Part shown: positions 33,901 through 38,582 of the stretch, piece by piece
How positions within the stretch are numbered: position 1 is the stretch's first letter
Layout of the letters: every line of letters starts with the position of its first letter
Assembly (NCBI RefSeq): GCF_026013615.1
Contig: NZ_JAPDPI010000007.1
Span: forward strand, 62,001 to 126,000
Origin: Plebeiibacterium marinum
Lineage (GTDB): Bacteria; Bacteroidota; Bacteroidia; Bacteroidales; Marinilabiliaceae
Reading direction: 5' to 3'
Length of the DNA: 64,000 nucleotides
Program-made: the position numbers and the translations under genes
Notes under the pieces: model-generated
Database searches by the model: none
What the model saw: the letters and a program-made list of their open reading frames with translations, nothing else
What the model was told of the DNA's origin: nothing

Positions 33901-35631
33901 ATAAGTACCCGCTGTATTATACGGCCCCCATGACAAAGCTCCTCCTGTACCAGCCTGAGAAACCTCTCCTAGGTCAACACCATCTCTATAAATTACATAA
34001 TCAATACCTACCTCTGAATTTGGCAACTGCACCGTAGTACTTGAAGTTTCACAAATTGTACTAGAAGTTACAGGCCTGTCTGAAGGTGAAGTATATACAC
34101 CAAAAGAAGCATAATTAGAAGAAGTTGCATCCTGCACCAGGGCTAAAGAACATCCTGTTGCATCTGTAATACTAGACACCCAATAATTCGTATTGTCAAC
34201 TGATAAAGTATTTAAATCCAGGTTTGCATTAGCAGCTACATTGCTAAAAGCTTCTGCTGGCAACCCTCTGTCATTTGAAAAGGTAACATTATAAGGCGCT
34301 ATACCTCCAGTAATTGAAATATTTAAATTTGGATCACCACTTAAACAAAATCTTGAAGGTAACCCATTGGTTGGGGTTAAAGAAACCCCTGTTACCCCAT
34401 CCAGCGATACGGTGATGGAATTACTTTCCTTCCAACACTCTTCATTTCCTTGTTCCCTAATAATAGTTTTATAAGTTCCCGCTAATGGGGCAACTATATT
34501 AGTATAGTTGGTAGTACCTGTTATACCATCTGCCAATAAAGTTGTATTTCGAAACCAATCATACTCTACAGGAACAGATGGTGCTGCAACAAGTGAACTA
34601 GTAAGGTCAACCTGCGTAGCGTCACTACATATAGAAGAAGATGTACTAATTGTTACATCCGGCAACTCGTAATCCCGAACCGATACTACATTTGAAGTAT
34701 ATGTAGTAAGCACCGGAGGTGTACCACAAACACCCGTTACTTCCACATAATAATCTCCAGCCCCATCTGCTGGATTAATTGGATATATATCCACATCTGT
34801 ATCCACATTTTGAACAGGTCCGGGAGCTACCGGATCAAAATACCATTCATATGTAAAACTCCCTGTATTAAAAGGGATAACTTCTAAATCTACACTTGGT
34901 ATTGCAGCACCAACGCAAACTGAATAACCTCCTACAACCTGTACTTGAATTGTCGAAACATCAGAAATTGTTATCGTGTTAGATGGCTTCGTACATTTTG
35001 ACGAAATATCTTGCACCATAACAAAAACCCCATCTAATAAGTCATAGTCTGCCGCCCCTACTGTATATTCTGGAGTAAACTTTACATTATTATCATCAAC
35101 TAAAGTATTTAAACCCGTATTTGGATCCACAGTCCAGATCTGATATGTATATTTTGTCTCATTATCAGGAGATATCCTAAAGTCAACATCATCATGGGAA
35201 CAAAGCAAAACATCTTCGGTTGAACCATCAGATTCCAAAATCGGATCAGTAGCATAAGACCAGGTATTGGAACTGATTGCCACATCATAACTATGCTGAC
35301 TGGTACCATTCTTATATGTCCAAACAATAGTAACTGTTGTTGGTGCAACGATACTTGCCGGGACTGTTATTAATGCATTTGGATCATTTATATTGGAAAA
35401 CTGCAAGCCTCCTGTTGAAGTCCATTCTCCCTGTGATCTATGACCATTGGGGGTATTGTCTGCTTCAAACAAATCATACCCCGTAAAGGTACTTAAATCA
35501 CAAACCGTCATAGTTTGCGAATTTATTAATGTTGAATAACCCAAAAGTATAAACACAACAAAGCTCAACCGCATAATAATCCGATTGAGCACATCTCTTT
35601 TGTGTTGAAAGTGTGTGTTAAGATGCATCAT
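12982..35631 (-). CDS. Giant SprB-like repeat adhesin with T9SS type B sorting domain
   Basis: 7,549 residues in one uninterrupted frame. Layout: signal peptide (core RLSFVVFILLGYSTLINSQ; ATG at 35631, or Met20 at 35574); residues about 40-1620, Ig/PKD-like beta modules each with a 'GTYTVxAxxxxC' strand; about 1620-5190, some 40 SprB repeats (C-x-G-xxxG-x-I-x-V); about 5190-5690, further Ig/PKD-like modules; about 5700-7280, 19 repeats of roughly 80 residues; two PKD domains (IWEFGDGYTSSDRNPVHTF; FFWQFGDGGTSTDANPLYEY); and a C-terminal type B domain (LQIFNRWGQLIYES, EEGWNGFYNGELCAQGAYVW). Such domains send proteins to the surface through the type IX system. SprB itself is a mobile gliding adhesin of about 6,500 residues. 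Function here is probably adhesion, possibly gliding; the PorP/SprF gene follows. Confidence 0.93.
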   Translation of the reverse strand: MMHLNTHFQHKRDVLNRIIMRLSFVVFILLGYSTLINSQTMTVCDLSTFTGYDLFEADNTPNGHRSQGEWTSTGGLQFSNINDPNALITVPASIVAPTTVTIVWTYKNGTSQHSYDVAISSNTWSYATDPILESDGSTEDVLLCSHDDVDFRISPDNETKYTYQIWTVDPNTGLNTLVDDNNVKFTPEYTVGAADYDLLDGVFVMVQDISSKCTKPSNTITISDVSTIQVQVVGGYSVCVGAAIPSVDLEVIPFNTGSFTYEWYFDPVAPGPVQNVDTDVDIYPINPADGAGDYYVEVTGVCGTPPVLTTYTSNVVSVRDYELPDVTISTSSSICSDATQVDLTSSLVAAPSVPVEYDWFRNTTLLADGITGTTNYTNIVAPLAGTYKTIIREQGNEECWKESNSITVSLDGVTGVSLTPTNGLPSRFCLSGDPNLNISITGGIAPYNVTFSNDRGLPAEAFSNVAANANLDLNTLSVDNTNYWVSSITDATGCSLALVQDATSSNYASFGVYTSPSDRPVTSSTICETSSTTVQLPNSEVGIDYVIYRDGVDLGEVSQAGTGGALSWGPYNTAGTYQVYANTATCPDILMSGSVVIEQDVALVNVGSSVAGSLCSDPLNPITFSTDASENGVDYTLYRDYGGAGETLIETLSGNIAGTGLSFTPQSTAGTYSVIATKNGVCDKVMTNTYVINASPDVTGVTLSATSLCEGINTTLTISDTETGVTYILYYDDGTGSVAEGSTVAGFTGNSRNIVLNQPLAAGDYTVMARITAGTCTSWISDIITIVAAPTDIDFVTDGFVCNSGNVVLDDPGEAGVTYTLYKNGAADPIYAPLTGNGVNTIQFNGLVPGTYTVLANNGTCTTILSDQLVVETIPLPQTITVADNDYCANEPAVSIQVDDTQGSVEYELYNQGTGVVDQTISGTGNAITFNGVTDGVYTVRATTNSCSRDLQTGIVITEHPVAAVNANIPTDFCSDDANPSVITATPLVVSGSSTGLYQIIGGAGFDPGRVADANAGTLSFDPGNTAFETLFTIQYTYTDGNGCVVTDFGTTTVHDLNGGAVTIDRGTLPANPCQDDDTDYTLTGELNNVAVNGTFSSTSSGFTDADPTDAVCTFNPKDAGNGVHIIDFDYTDAATNCTGTGSITITIGTPLALVGANTQYCSDDNTTYNLDGSPNGGTFTVTGPGASGVIGSGIADGTAWLNPLNLFNIYGDGTYTLVYEYQDANLCTNTLTSTFDIVEAIDASFIFPDNAAGTAEQTVYCKNDSKVLLTPNGSIVGGITHFYTGLGVAGNYFYPGNPNVNLSPTANVITHTVDNKGCTTTDTRNIYVTEVKVAISGLNASYCTNAGKQTISASGTDAAAGDASFSATINGNPTLFLTDGGVGDNSAEIDPSVGSGVYEVSMYFTKAGDGCDTTIIQNVTIYDEIPVSFWGVSDGDKICTSSADINLTGTLPDGGDGNYSLLGGAVGLTDATADDGLAVLSPSTMTPGNYTVRYEYESTNGCLSSFEVDIEIVSTPTTTYSVTGGGAYCIDDPAPQGVIVGLSGSDAGVEYELLLNGGAIGAGITHTGVVLGGAFDFAPVQDGEGTYTVVADYGGCISTMSGSVDIEEYELVLQLDAQTNITCNGLSNGIVTVMASGGSGSYEYSDDSGASWQASPTFTGLALGPHSFSVKDMSSAACDAIDVLTVTITQPTALSAVEVDNVKVGCAGCSVAGGTCEGSSTITISGGTTDYVTYPGVGYGVAWSTGGTALTETNMPAGNHSVTVTDGKGCTFNLGILIETNPALTITENAADHDDNVCKDGADGSYTVTAGGGSGSYEFSLTDPATTAEVWLPGNVAANQYQLNKLEDGSYNIWVRDANPLYNRCITQIAIPIVITEPAGLSLVEESQVGITCNGTTDGSFVVRASGGESGTYEFTTDDPAIVAVPTWIAGNSGADGYTETLLGEGTYTVWVRDLANPTCGYTSVSVIIADVPALSYTLIEHTNVSCNFGNDGRLQVLGQGGSGNYVYEWKNSVGAGVIISTDAFAENLNEADGPYTVTITDVPNSCGPVVQTFTITEPTELTVQNVTVTDADCAGQNTGSIELDVVGGTAPYTVTWSGGAPFILPASGTISIGSLAPGNYNINIVDSELCNYNNVATPWVVGQLSAITLEAAAIITNNTCNGGNSGSIYVKVDGGSGDYQFRLEGPVIKDWGNSTSATMDDFTFTGLIEGNYDVKVRDKNNTACEYLIGNYALVDPIALNLTTNLVSDATCFGLANGSVTVTASGGSGTYQFNVDNGGYNGGDNAALFTEAGLLSGNHTIWVRDSKATACEYKLHPVIYVDQPLPLNLTISNSTDASCFDIEDGEVILSATGGSGNYDYSKDGGANWYVGTGATHTFDLLGDGVYDFQVRDHDELGCAVATVNHTVTEPMNFTTTCVATNIDCFGDATGVLTLSTQYSNGDPGAFVYSIDGGTTWKSSPLTGLTAGVYVVDVKDNSTSCEKTNQVLAADATITQPAAPITIGAELITDVKCNGELNGEIDLQGNVNGGTIAGGSDYTYTWYKKGTPNVIQGQGVGLDHITGLSQGTYFVVVKDDNGCDLTSGDYIVAQPLPWNVGFTPTNLTKYNGGDGAIDVHTCNGSNGGYSIRWEEQDGTPLPAYNNVWNVTTFNAGTYRFIITDSKSCTYTSIDITLTQPFDFTVTDPNTTSSNISCYGGNDGEINVIVTQGNSDYTIDVVGTLEEGGAPYTKSFSQATNTFVFSALEAGSYYIELTDNPSGELYTSTVILTQPDELTVTPTPTDITCEGNGDGQISVALSGEVAGATISWTSDIGYAAGPELVTAVGALTKTNLEAGNYTVTVNNNNGCPTVSVTPITIVEPAPWNVTTSVTHVSSYGNNNGAVAVDFPPTGNTAPYTIEWDNDPTLTSWSRSGLVAGDYDYEITDATGSCTTSGTITVTQPNQLLFNLTATNATCYGYDNGSIGVNVTSGNPNYKMVLTGTEYDGTVFTTVTVNGNTTGSHEFTDLKAGSYEVAITDDKGENLSKSVTVGQLAQFSVKLVDSNNITCNTGDDGSIEVEIDGRVIDETLATINWTRTNPAGWSASGSVDALKLQNILEAGTYTINVSDKFGCDATSLVEVLTEPAAITATYNPTHVSIAGASDGRIQITNIVSENNVQSVVWNKKNAAGTYDPYLDGGGVQVTGNDNNGIEAGVYQFVITDDNGCTYTSEDINVTEPGVLSVSVSDTDINCYGDDNGIISVNITSGTASYSVTLTGIPDDGSGFTAQNLTLTNSVFLGLKPGTYKVDVEDGASQTYSLADIKITQNAETVLTETLKDITCFGQGDGTISMSLSGNVNVGVDEWQVIDPNGATVYNGVLNGSATQPAALPGDYNIIVTNQHGCIVTDKYTITEPTAWDVHHDFTAVTPTGASNGSINIDVLNGNTPFSSDPLYPEDYSITWTGPAGALLVDHQRLQTGLPAGTYTYHIEDASGCIYDSGDIIIPEPTALTANVTSSDVDILCYGDNKGRISVAVLSGNEPYTINIVGNQYDGNAYNDSYTLNTNTGSHTWSDLLAGEYEIQISDFVGNVYTQSAILLSQPDQNIISESVTHLTCHAADKGAGEVSIQLNRNFVAGDKVIWTGPEGIIDNGVLPTNNTIDTDKVTVYEGGDYTYIFTDGNGCPVSGTITVAEPDAFTIDYTSKDATIFGKGDGIIDVHTVTGSNGVPYTISWADDASVTDFLRNDLDAGIYSFTIVDTPNGCDTTITDIVIGQPDELIVNVTPKDAVCYGDANGEIQVEFASHNGGLSYQITGNTDDGHPYDSGLKDPVLATSVVTGLKAGTYEINAYDSKGTHYHEDNIRIEQEPKVTLSVTIKDISCYGDADGSIIVALNGRVAEATDNISWTGSKGTFVSGDFISNDEIDPVTSPEEFYVVVSSAEGCKYTGTFEVEEPNEIVISVDDVEHVTCSGGNDGSIDISVTGRSGGGYTYTWMKKDASGTYQAYAGATASLKDLYAGEYQVTVESIVDGCTAVLSDIEIVDGSAITINYTKSDITTCVGDNSGIIAVSVEDGIANYTVDVTGQPTKTGDGSKAFVFENLVAGDYVIEVSDARGVGCATVTQNVTIDEPVHAFEVSGFAHDIACDETQSTSGTFSFNVTGGVVSGGKYNYQILLPEASLVYPLSINENTTSLQSVNNLEAGTYTLTVLDMNSTDPASCAVDYQFTLEHIVITNNPVVHTTCEGVNNGAITGINIAGASANYTYNWTTTDGGIGIDNSTLNQSGLSVGTYILEITDPGRGGCSVTKEFYVDVNNTISIMPTIKDITCNGGGDGAITLDVTGISASTTYSWTGPAIVTDDLQNQLNLTAGNYTVEVTSIIDGQTCKADAVYTVAQPNPITYDASYEYTDCDPFVRTLKLDNVTGGSGAYTYLWDGPAFSPVVPADPTDVEIYQGGVYSITIKDENQCEATKSLSVPNEITINPVVNHVKCDGGNSGSIVLNVSGGTGAYTFAWTGPGAYTSNNRNIDNLYAGTYTVIITDTKENDGSGNCFRSFDIEIEDPEPIVIDPTVVHTSCFGLSDGQIEIEVSGGKAPYSYKWSPVFGANLAQNKDQYNLPADIYTVSVTDNNGCKANRNIEVEEDDEILISAVPTETQCDGTAGEIDITVTGGSGTGFSYDWNSADGSGLVQGAEDQAGLTGGTYTVVVSDLGDGRACTATASATLTHKIEVVNDVIIPVTCSGNDDGSIDFDVIGGDGNYSYSWTTISGDPTRVVTTDQNQSGLSEGEYQVIITDGRTSGGTDCAITKIFIVPAATGLSVNVAVSDSKMCFGEPGGRLEASVTGGSGDYKYYWNGVEGTAVLDNLVQGIYGLEVVDNILGCNYIQSYEIKGPSAPLTIDNIVVTNVLCHNENTGAIQVTVSGGTMPASGDYIYTWTGGASPAIGSNPINLFAGTYNLTVTDDNGCTVESGNIEVTQPDSHIKVDNPKITDVSVVGGSDGVILVDVYDGVAPRSVQWFKQDASDVYQLLADPEGKLNPLDDGVVASGTYKVIATDNNGCSASIDGIRVIEPGEALGFEKTVHQISPCNGADNGEIHINRVFGGFAIAGSYYRIQVTGPGVNEDVNDTELSLTGLAPGTYRVIVTDNVPVTYQEDIEIKQYTPLTLTTTASTQVACYGESTGAITVSVGGGKADASNHYLVEITSAEGYYDFKDDAISGVPFDFTGLPAGNYTVTLKDHAEDFDTKVPDRGNCELSDFTLITEPAAEVEISSVSGATDICVGDSYDLAINTSNWDFTAQGDLRVAVYDDFSTIEYTVDRSPYVITVNPASSRTYEITRVFSPSNATCLQGETTGNQVQLTVHNLPTAAINGPTEVCEDGTVQLTVSFTGKQPFSFTWQDMNNGTSNTVSGITSNTYTFTDAPVADASYVVLSVSDDYACNNVGNGQVDVAINNKPVITLSGSTDICINETTPLTIGFNENNAPYTITYEANGVEGTLVVTPTAALTYTWNVNPKVTTTYDITSVVDANGCAMDIIVPVEATVIVDQLPEALSVIKSSLDAGEICQGTSGIDYSVDAVTYATNYVWSVDPGMTITSGNGTANVTVDFDRSFPGGYIRVYPENSCGVNSTVERWVNAKVLPDPILVAPSGDQNLCQSETGVIYSIPPVDNATSYEWALPAGLILQGDGTGTSIIVDLDPDIPSTTGEIFVRPVNACSADEPWSPGLTINITPLPISDAGPDDRICQTTYTLNAAPLNAGETGVWTITQGAGQFGNKAVDQARPNAYVWNLSQGANIFVWTVTNSATGCETSDEVIIYNDQVTVTASASDDEVCEGQVTLFGTPLNAVDAADEGLWSTTGGGFIAGSTSDNTVVSGLDPGVNTFTWTIRKGSCYSSASVDVVNNQPTEPIIYNASDVVITLQDLPCQTDFTSLRGSMPAVGETGYWRIESGAVSINNMNSASINITNIAKGDHILSWNILNGDCHLKTLVTIRNNALDVTAGEDHFTCSGTTMLSGTDVPADAIGQWTIIEGTGNFVDGGDKASTEVTGLDQSTPDGRNVFRWSITRNGCTSYDEVTVYNDQPSVAEIVGGSRSISVCDYEYNLNAVAPVYGTGVWSVVSGQGRFDNPADPATRVYNIANGDNVFRWTVSNNTCATYVDFTVTNLHVDAYAGADTAVCGRVAELRATPAPEGAVGQWTLVSGSAGVVFNPSNSQANASATSLGHGTNALVWTVTRDGCVSSDTVIISNNQPYEVNASSYIYTDNNYTTLRAEIPDIGTGVWTLVEGRGEIENPSSATTRVNNLLPNYNYFRWTVSNVNCFEYIDVAVQSGVLAQADAGLDQLHLCEDYTTLHANDPEGTYGEWTIAEGTGVFEDSNSAQTKISGLRPGRNIFRWTLRFAGGSENFTTDTVIVINNKPTEADAGIDIFECGDVVTLNAREPIYGTPSWSILSGGGVFDDNTDPKTIISGLAKGENVIKYQIQNDACFSYDTVSIFNYEPSDAYAGEDQVICKDSAVLNPEIPKYGIGKWRIIEGSGKGKDASGNEIDEISSGYVYSLAPGTNKLVWEVQVEGASSDCVKRDTITIVNNQPSVSFAGHDRPICTDTVSLSGSVPVYGDGTWTLISGQGEIEDSSLTNTLVRNLGKGKNLFRWTIDNNGCTSVSDVEIANNLIEAHAGYEQVLCVDTAILEANNPSPGLGTWGIVGGSGSANFVDNESPYTEVKNLDKGENILTWTIDYKGCRSVSQVKVTNNEPSKALAGDNKATCENHFVLSAAEPEVGNGSWTIRSGGGVFADDLDNTTEVTNLKFGANVFRWTVENNGCTLYDDVEISYNTIQAVVGGTQEICADHTFLDANNAAPGVGTWSVIGGSSQARFEDTHDPTTEVLDLAKGSNLLRWTINNEGCITMAEVTVINHTPSTAYAGNTQEICIDNTTLDATPVDIGTGAWEVLIGAATIPADQVNNPKASITGLSKGDNVMRWTVTSDNDLCTSVDEVRVTNNEPSDPYAGANEEYCSPTVVLKAAVPDFGTGNWSIIEGGGNFDDSTKPNATISNLNEGVNVLRWTITQGQCTKQSDIEVLNNTPTTANAGPDIEDCKDYATLDANLPTQGEGFWTLISGNATFVDDKDAKTRVEGLTFGENILMWNVQKGGCISSDQITVFNQIPDQAAAGTDRTSCDDYLTLNANDPDSGVGTWTVLSGNGTFDNANDPTTIVRELGLGENRFKWTVAYGSCTTEDVVEVVSNKADPYAGEDEVTYESSFELKASNPGNLGATWSIVAGAGDFDDDTYFNTTVRNLNEGINTYRWLMDVNGCITYDDVSIEYRVVPDAAFVVDTTQGCYPLTIEFTNYSDGGANFIWEFGDGYTSSDRNPVHTFEDPGTYTVKLIAPGPDGVNGEYTRDILVHDHPVAEFSYTPDVVYVPGDKLSCNTLSKDAVKFFWQFGDGGTSTDANPLYEYQEEGVFDLTLTVESAHGCVDELVKPGVITSVLEGFIRFPTAFAPRPDGETSAIIGGGEQYSVFRPVKRDVDTYKLQIFNRWGQLIYESTDVEEGWNGFYNGELCAQGAYVWKASGTFISGKVFSESGSVLLIR
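13780..18535 (-). repeat. 19 tandem protein repeats of about 80 residues in the giant adhesin
   Basis: Counted by eye, 19 copies share the frame AGxDxxxC, then LxAxxPxxGxGxW, then SGxGxFxDxxxxxTxVxxL, then GxNxxRWTxxxxGCxxxDxV and NNxPxxA. Each copy starts and ends near a Cys, so one disulfide per repeat is plausible. Copies 3, 8 and 10 carry small insertions. The module ends just before the two PKD domains, so it forms the cell-proximal part if the C-terminus is the anchored end. Confidence 0.85.
20020..30780 (-). repeat. Tract of about 40 SprB repeats in the giant adhesin
   Basis: About 41 units by eye, each 80-95 residues, with the start signature (I/V/T)-x-C-x-G-x-x-x-G-x-I-x-V and the end signature LxAGxYxVxVxDxxGC. 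This is the SprB-repeat pattern. Unit edges are approximate. About six units in the tract lack the signature Cys. Confidence 0.85.
24340..28370 (-). repeat. Higher-order repeat: triplets of SprB modules, period about 800 bp
   Basis: In this stretch units come in sets of three: A (CYG or CFG start), B (ITC-type start) and C (no Cys, for example VSSYGNNNGAV, VSIAGASDGRI, VTPTGASNGSI, ATIFGKGDGII). A-type anchors lie near 28360, 27555, 26770, 25955, 25135 and 24348, spacings of about 785-820 bp. The last five show the plus-strand string CCATAACAA. Confidence 0.75.
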
Positions 35632-35860
35632 ACTATATATAGTTTAAGTCCCCTATTAGGTATTGCTCCCCAATTAAATTAGCTGGCCTTGCTCTTTAAC
35701 TGGATCTAAAATTTGGTCCTTTTCACAACACCTGGAACTGTATACGCTTATTTTTTTAAAATGTTTTTAATCCTAACCGAAAAATAATCAAGTAATTAAA
35801 TGCCTGATTTATTAAGGTGTAATAAGGTTTATTTTCAACACATAGAAATGCAATAATGCT

Positions 35861-35946
35861 AATAATAAGAAATCCACTTCATGGAATTCTTATTATTGGG
35901 ACGTTGTCCCAAACCCTACTCACTTTTTGTCATTGCCACAAAAAGT
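35861..35946. repeat. Three consecutive hairpins in the adhesin-dprA gap
   Basis: AATAATAAGAAATCCA (35861-35876) pairs with TGGAATTCTTATTATT (35882-35897), 15 of 16 bases with a 5-nt loop. Next are GGGAC/GTCCC (35898-35910) and ACTTTTTGT/ACAAAAAGT (35922-35946). The rest of the 497-bp gap (35632-36128) holds an AT-rich stretch without a clear TAnnTTTG box for the adhesin, and a C-rich tail (about 35970-36090) that I cannot assign. The 68-codon frame at 35881-36087 runs straight through the hairpins and is not believed. Confidence 0.7.
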
Positions 35947-36128
35947 AAGCAAAAAAGTCTAGAGCAAAAGAATCCTTCCTCCCACATCACCCTTCAATTC
36001 CATCCGGCACACATCCTCCTCAAGTGCGCCCTTGAAGGCCTCACTCCATCCCCGGCCCGGACTCTTGCTCAGGCCTCCCCACTTTGATTTACAGCTCCAA
36101 ACACTTCTAGGCTAAAAAATACATTCTA

Positions 36129-37247
36129 CTACAAACACCTATATACATTTCCCGGTAAACTTTTTACCAGACCATCAAACTCCAACTGGAGCATGAGGGA
36201 TGATATTTTATTAACCGGCATTCCGGTTTTTAAACTTACTAAATTTAATGTGGCTTCTTTTTCCTGTCGTACCATATTATATACAATACCGGCGTCCCCT
36301 TCCGGTTGCACAAACATAGTTAATTGTTTGGCATCTGCCAAGTCTTCTTTTCGCTCCCAACCCAAGGCATACTCAACGTCTTCAATTTTCTCAATCATGG
36401 CTGCCACATTGGTCTTTATCAACTTATTGCACCCCCTACTAAACTCATCATCAATCCTTCCCGGAAATGCTAACACATCACGGTTATAGGATTGTGCCAA
36501 ATGTGCCGTTATCAAAGAGCCTCCTTTTTCGGCAGATTCCACTACCAAAGTTGCATCTGCCAATCCGGCAATAATCCTGTTTCTTTTCACAAAATTCTGC
36601 CTGTCGGGATTGGTGCCACTCATAAACTCCGTAACCAAGGCCCCTTTTGCTAAAAGGTTTGCCGCCGTATCGCGATGCATGCCCGGGTATATACGATCCA
36701 ACCCATGTGCCAATACAGCTATTGTTGGCAAACCAAACTCCAAAGCTGCTTTATGAGCACAAATATCAACTCCATAAGCCAAACCACTCACTATGGTTGT
36801 ATTAGGATAATAACGTGATATATCCCTAATTAAATTTCTACAGTTCTCTTTTCCTGCTTCCGTTACATTCCTCGTCCCCACAACGGCAAGCAATTTTTGT
36901 CCCTCCAGGGAATGGTTTCCTTTATGGTAAATCATTACCGGTGCATCTTCGCACTGGTTTAAACGAACCGGAAAAGTATCATCTAAAAAGAAACTGGCTT
37001 TCAAATTATTCTTTTCTATAAACTCAAGTTCTTTTTCTGCACGCTCAAGGGTATTGGATTTTGTAATTAACGAGGCTGTGATCGCTCCCACACCCGGAAT
37101 TTTACCAAGCACCCCTTCCTTCTCCCTGAAAACAGCTTCTACATCGCCCAAATAGGCTATGATATTTCTTATTAATACAGGTCCGATACCTTTTATTAAA
37201 CTGATTGCAATCTGATACTTTAAATCGGTTTGGTTCACTTTTACCAT
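36129..37247 (-). CDS. dprA: DNA processing protein DprA
   Basis: 372 residues from the ATG at 37247 (MVKVNQTDLKYQIAISLIKG); 20 codons further upstream are open but have no family match. It has an N-terminal helix-hairpin-helix-like region (IKGIGPVLIRNIIAYLGD, KIPGVGAITASLI), then the DprA Rossmann domain: AVVGTRNVTEAGKENCRNLI, VSGLAYGVDICAHKAALEFG, AVLAHGLDRIYPGMHRDTAA, FVKRNRIIAGLADATLVVES, then KGGSLITAHLAQSYNRDVLA and FPG. A small winged-helix tail (EATLNLVSLKTGMPVNKISS) ends it. DprA loads RecA on incoming single-stranded DNA in natural transformation. It appears monocistronic. No other competence gene is in the window. Confidence 0.95.
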   Translation of the reverse strand: MVKVNQTDLKYQIAISLIKGIGPVLIRNIIAYLGDVEAVFREKEGVLGKIPGVGAITASLITKSNTLERAEKELEFIEKNNLKASFFLDDTFPVRLNQCEDAPVMIYHKGNHSLEGQKLLAVVGTRNVTEAGKENCRNLIRDISRYYPNTTIVSGLAYGVDICAHKAALEFGLPTIAVLAHGLDRIYPGMHRDTAANLLAKGALVTEFMSGTNPDRQNFVKRNRIIAGLADATLVVESAEKGGSLITAHLAQSYNRDVLAFPGRIDDEFSRGCNKLIKTNVAAMIEKIEDVEYALGWERKEDLADAKQLTMFVQPEGDAGIVYNMVRQEKEATLNLVSLKTGMPVNKISSLMLQLEFDGLVKSLPGNVYRCL

Positions 37248-37370
37248 ATTATTTTTTAAACATGAGTAAAAATATGTATTCTTATTGACTTGACACAATC
37301 GACCCAATGGTCAAATACAAACATTCAGCCTTACTTTTAAACATCTTATCCACATGGTGGAAAACGAAGA

Positions 37371-37505
37371 CACAATGAACAATGAGCAATCAACAATGAA
37401 CAATGAACAATGAGCAATGCACAATGAGACAATCAACGATGACAATGACATCTAGCTATAGGCGCAGCGTCCTAAAAACCAAAGGCGAAGCCGTCCTAAG
37501 AGCTA
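37371..37505. repeat. Heptanucleotide array (8 units) plus GC-rich element
   Basis: Eight 7-bp units without slippage, 37371-37426: CACAATG, AACAATG, AGCAATC, then three AACAATG, AGCAATG, CACAATG. A degenerate tail follows. At about 37452-37505 comes GGCGCAGCGTCCTAAA and AGGCGAAGCCGTCCTAAG, related to the core of the long repeats at 42.6 and 49.3 kb. The element lies between folE and dprA. Confidence 0.85.
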
Positions 37506-37509
37506 ATCA

Positions 37510-38136
37510 TTAATGTAATTTATTCGAGATAATATTAAAGAACTCCTCACGGGTGGCCTGGTTTTTCATAAAGGCACCAGTAAAATCTGATGTGGTAGTA
37601 ACAGAGTGCTGCTTTTGTACACCACGCATTTGCATACACATATGCTGTGCTTCAATCACAACAGCCACTCCCAATGGGTTTAAAGTATTCTGGATAGCGT
37701 CTTTAATTTGGGTAGTTAAGCGTTCCTGCACCTGCAAGCGACGGGCAAAAGCTTCCACAACACGAGCAATTTTACTTAATCCGGTAATATGGTGGCGGGG
37801 AATATAGGCTACGTGAGCCTTCCCAAAAAACGGTAACATATGGTGTTCGCATAACGAATACAATTCAATATCCTTTACTATCACCATTTGCTGGTAATCT
37901 TCGCGAAACATAGCTGATTTGATGATTTCTTCCGGATCCATATCATACCCCTGGGTCAGAAATTGAAAGGCTTTAGCCACACGCAAGGGGGTTTTTTCTA
38001 ATCCTTCGCGCTTTACATCTTCTCCTAAAAGGGTAATTACTTCTGAGAAATTATCGGATAACTTTTCTGTTGTTTCGTCATCGTATTTCTCAACTTTGCT
38101 GTACCGGCTGTTGTTTCCATTTAAAGTAAATTCCAT
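37510..38136 (-). CDS. folE: GTP cyclohydrolase I
   Basis: 208 residues. The enzyme converts GTP to 7,8-dihydroneopterin triphosphate, the first step of tetrahydrofolate (and pterin or queuosine precursor) synthesis, as a homodecamer in the cytosol. Zinc ligands are visible: Cys96 and His99 in [10 protein letters not shown], and Cys167 in [13 protein letters not shown]. Substrate-site motifs [33 protein letters not shown] and [12 protein letters not shown] are intact, and the length is typical. The N-terminal 25 residues are variable. The gene stands alone on the minus strand; no other folate gene is nearby. Confidence 0.97.
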   Translation of the reverse strand: MEFTLNGNNSRYSKVEKYDDETTEKLSDNFSEVITLLGEDVKREGLEKTPLRVAKAFQFLTQGYDMDPEEIIKSAMFREDYQQMVIVKDIELYSLCEHHMLPFFGKAHVAYIPRHHITGLSKIARVVEAFARRLQVQERLTTQIKDAIQNTLNPLGVAVVIEAQHMCMQMRGVQKQHSVTTTSDFTGAFMKNQATREEFFNIISNKLH

Positions 38137-38433
38137 TTCAATACTGAATTATATATTTTTCTCTCACTTACCGGCTACAAAAATCATAAAAAAAAATCAG
38201 CTAAACACTGACTTTTGTGATTTTTATTAATCCAACAGTCTTAAACAGATTATTAGTCCCGATAGCTTCAGGAAGACATGAGAATGATTTACAAAGCCTG
38301 CTCCGTCCTTGTGGAGGCGCTTGACACCAACATGTTAACAAACAACAACCTACTTTACTAACAAATTCACTATAAATACAATACAAAAGTCTTAACAAAA
38401 TATTGCAACCTATTACTCTTTAAACAAAATGGC

Positions 38434-38483
38434 TTTTATGGAACAGATCTGATTTGCAGCTTGCTTATACAGATCTGATCCAT
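38434..38483. repeat. 50-bp near-palindromic repeat, copy 1
   Basis: Begins TTTTATGGAACAGATCTGAT and ends TACAGATCTGATCCAT; the two ends are imperfect inverted copies (13 of 16 positions), with the BglII-like hexamer AGATCT twice and GCAGCTTGC at the centre. It differs from copy 2 at one base. Confidence 0.85.
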
Positions 38484-38582
38484 GCACTTTGGAATGCTTT
38501 AGAATTGCAAGATATCGTACACGAACCTGCCCGAAACCGAAGACGAGATAAAGTCAAATTTAACACTGTTATAAGTCATATT

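Noticed and set aside
12982-35631. Many 60-140-codon frames on both strands inside the giant gene
   Set aside because: All are shadows of one continuous coding frame with consistent domain repeats.
35881-36087. 68-codon frame between adhesin and dprA
   Set aside because: It runs through two hairpins and a C-rich stretch; composition is not protein-like and no start context is seen.
38201-38398. 65-codon minus-strand frame
   Set aside because: Cys-rich, no recognisable domain, inside a repeat-rich gene-free region.
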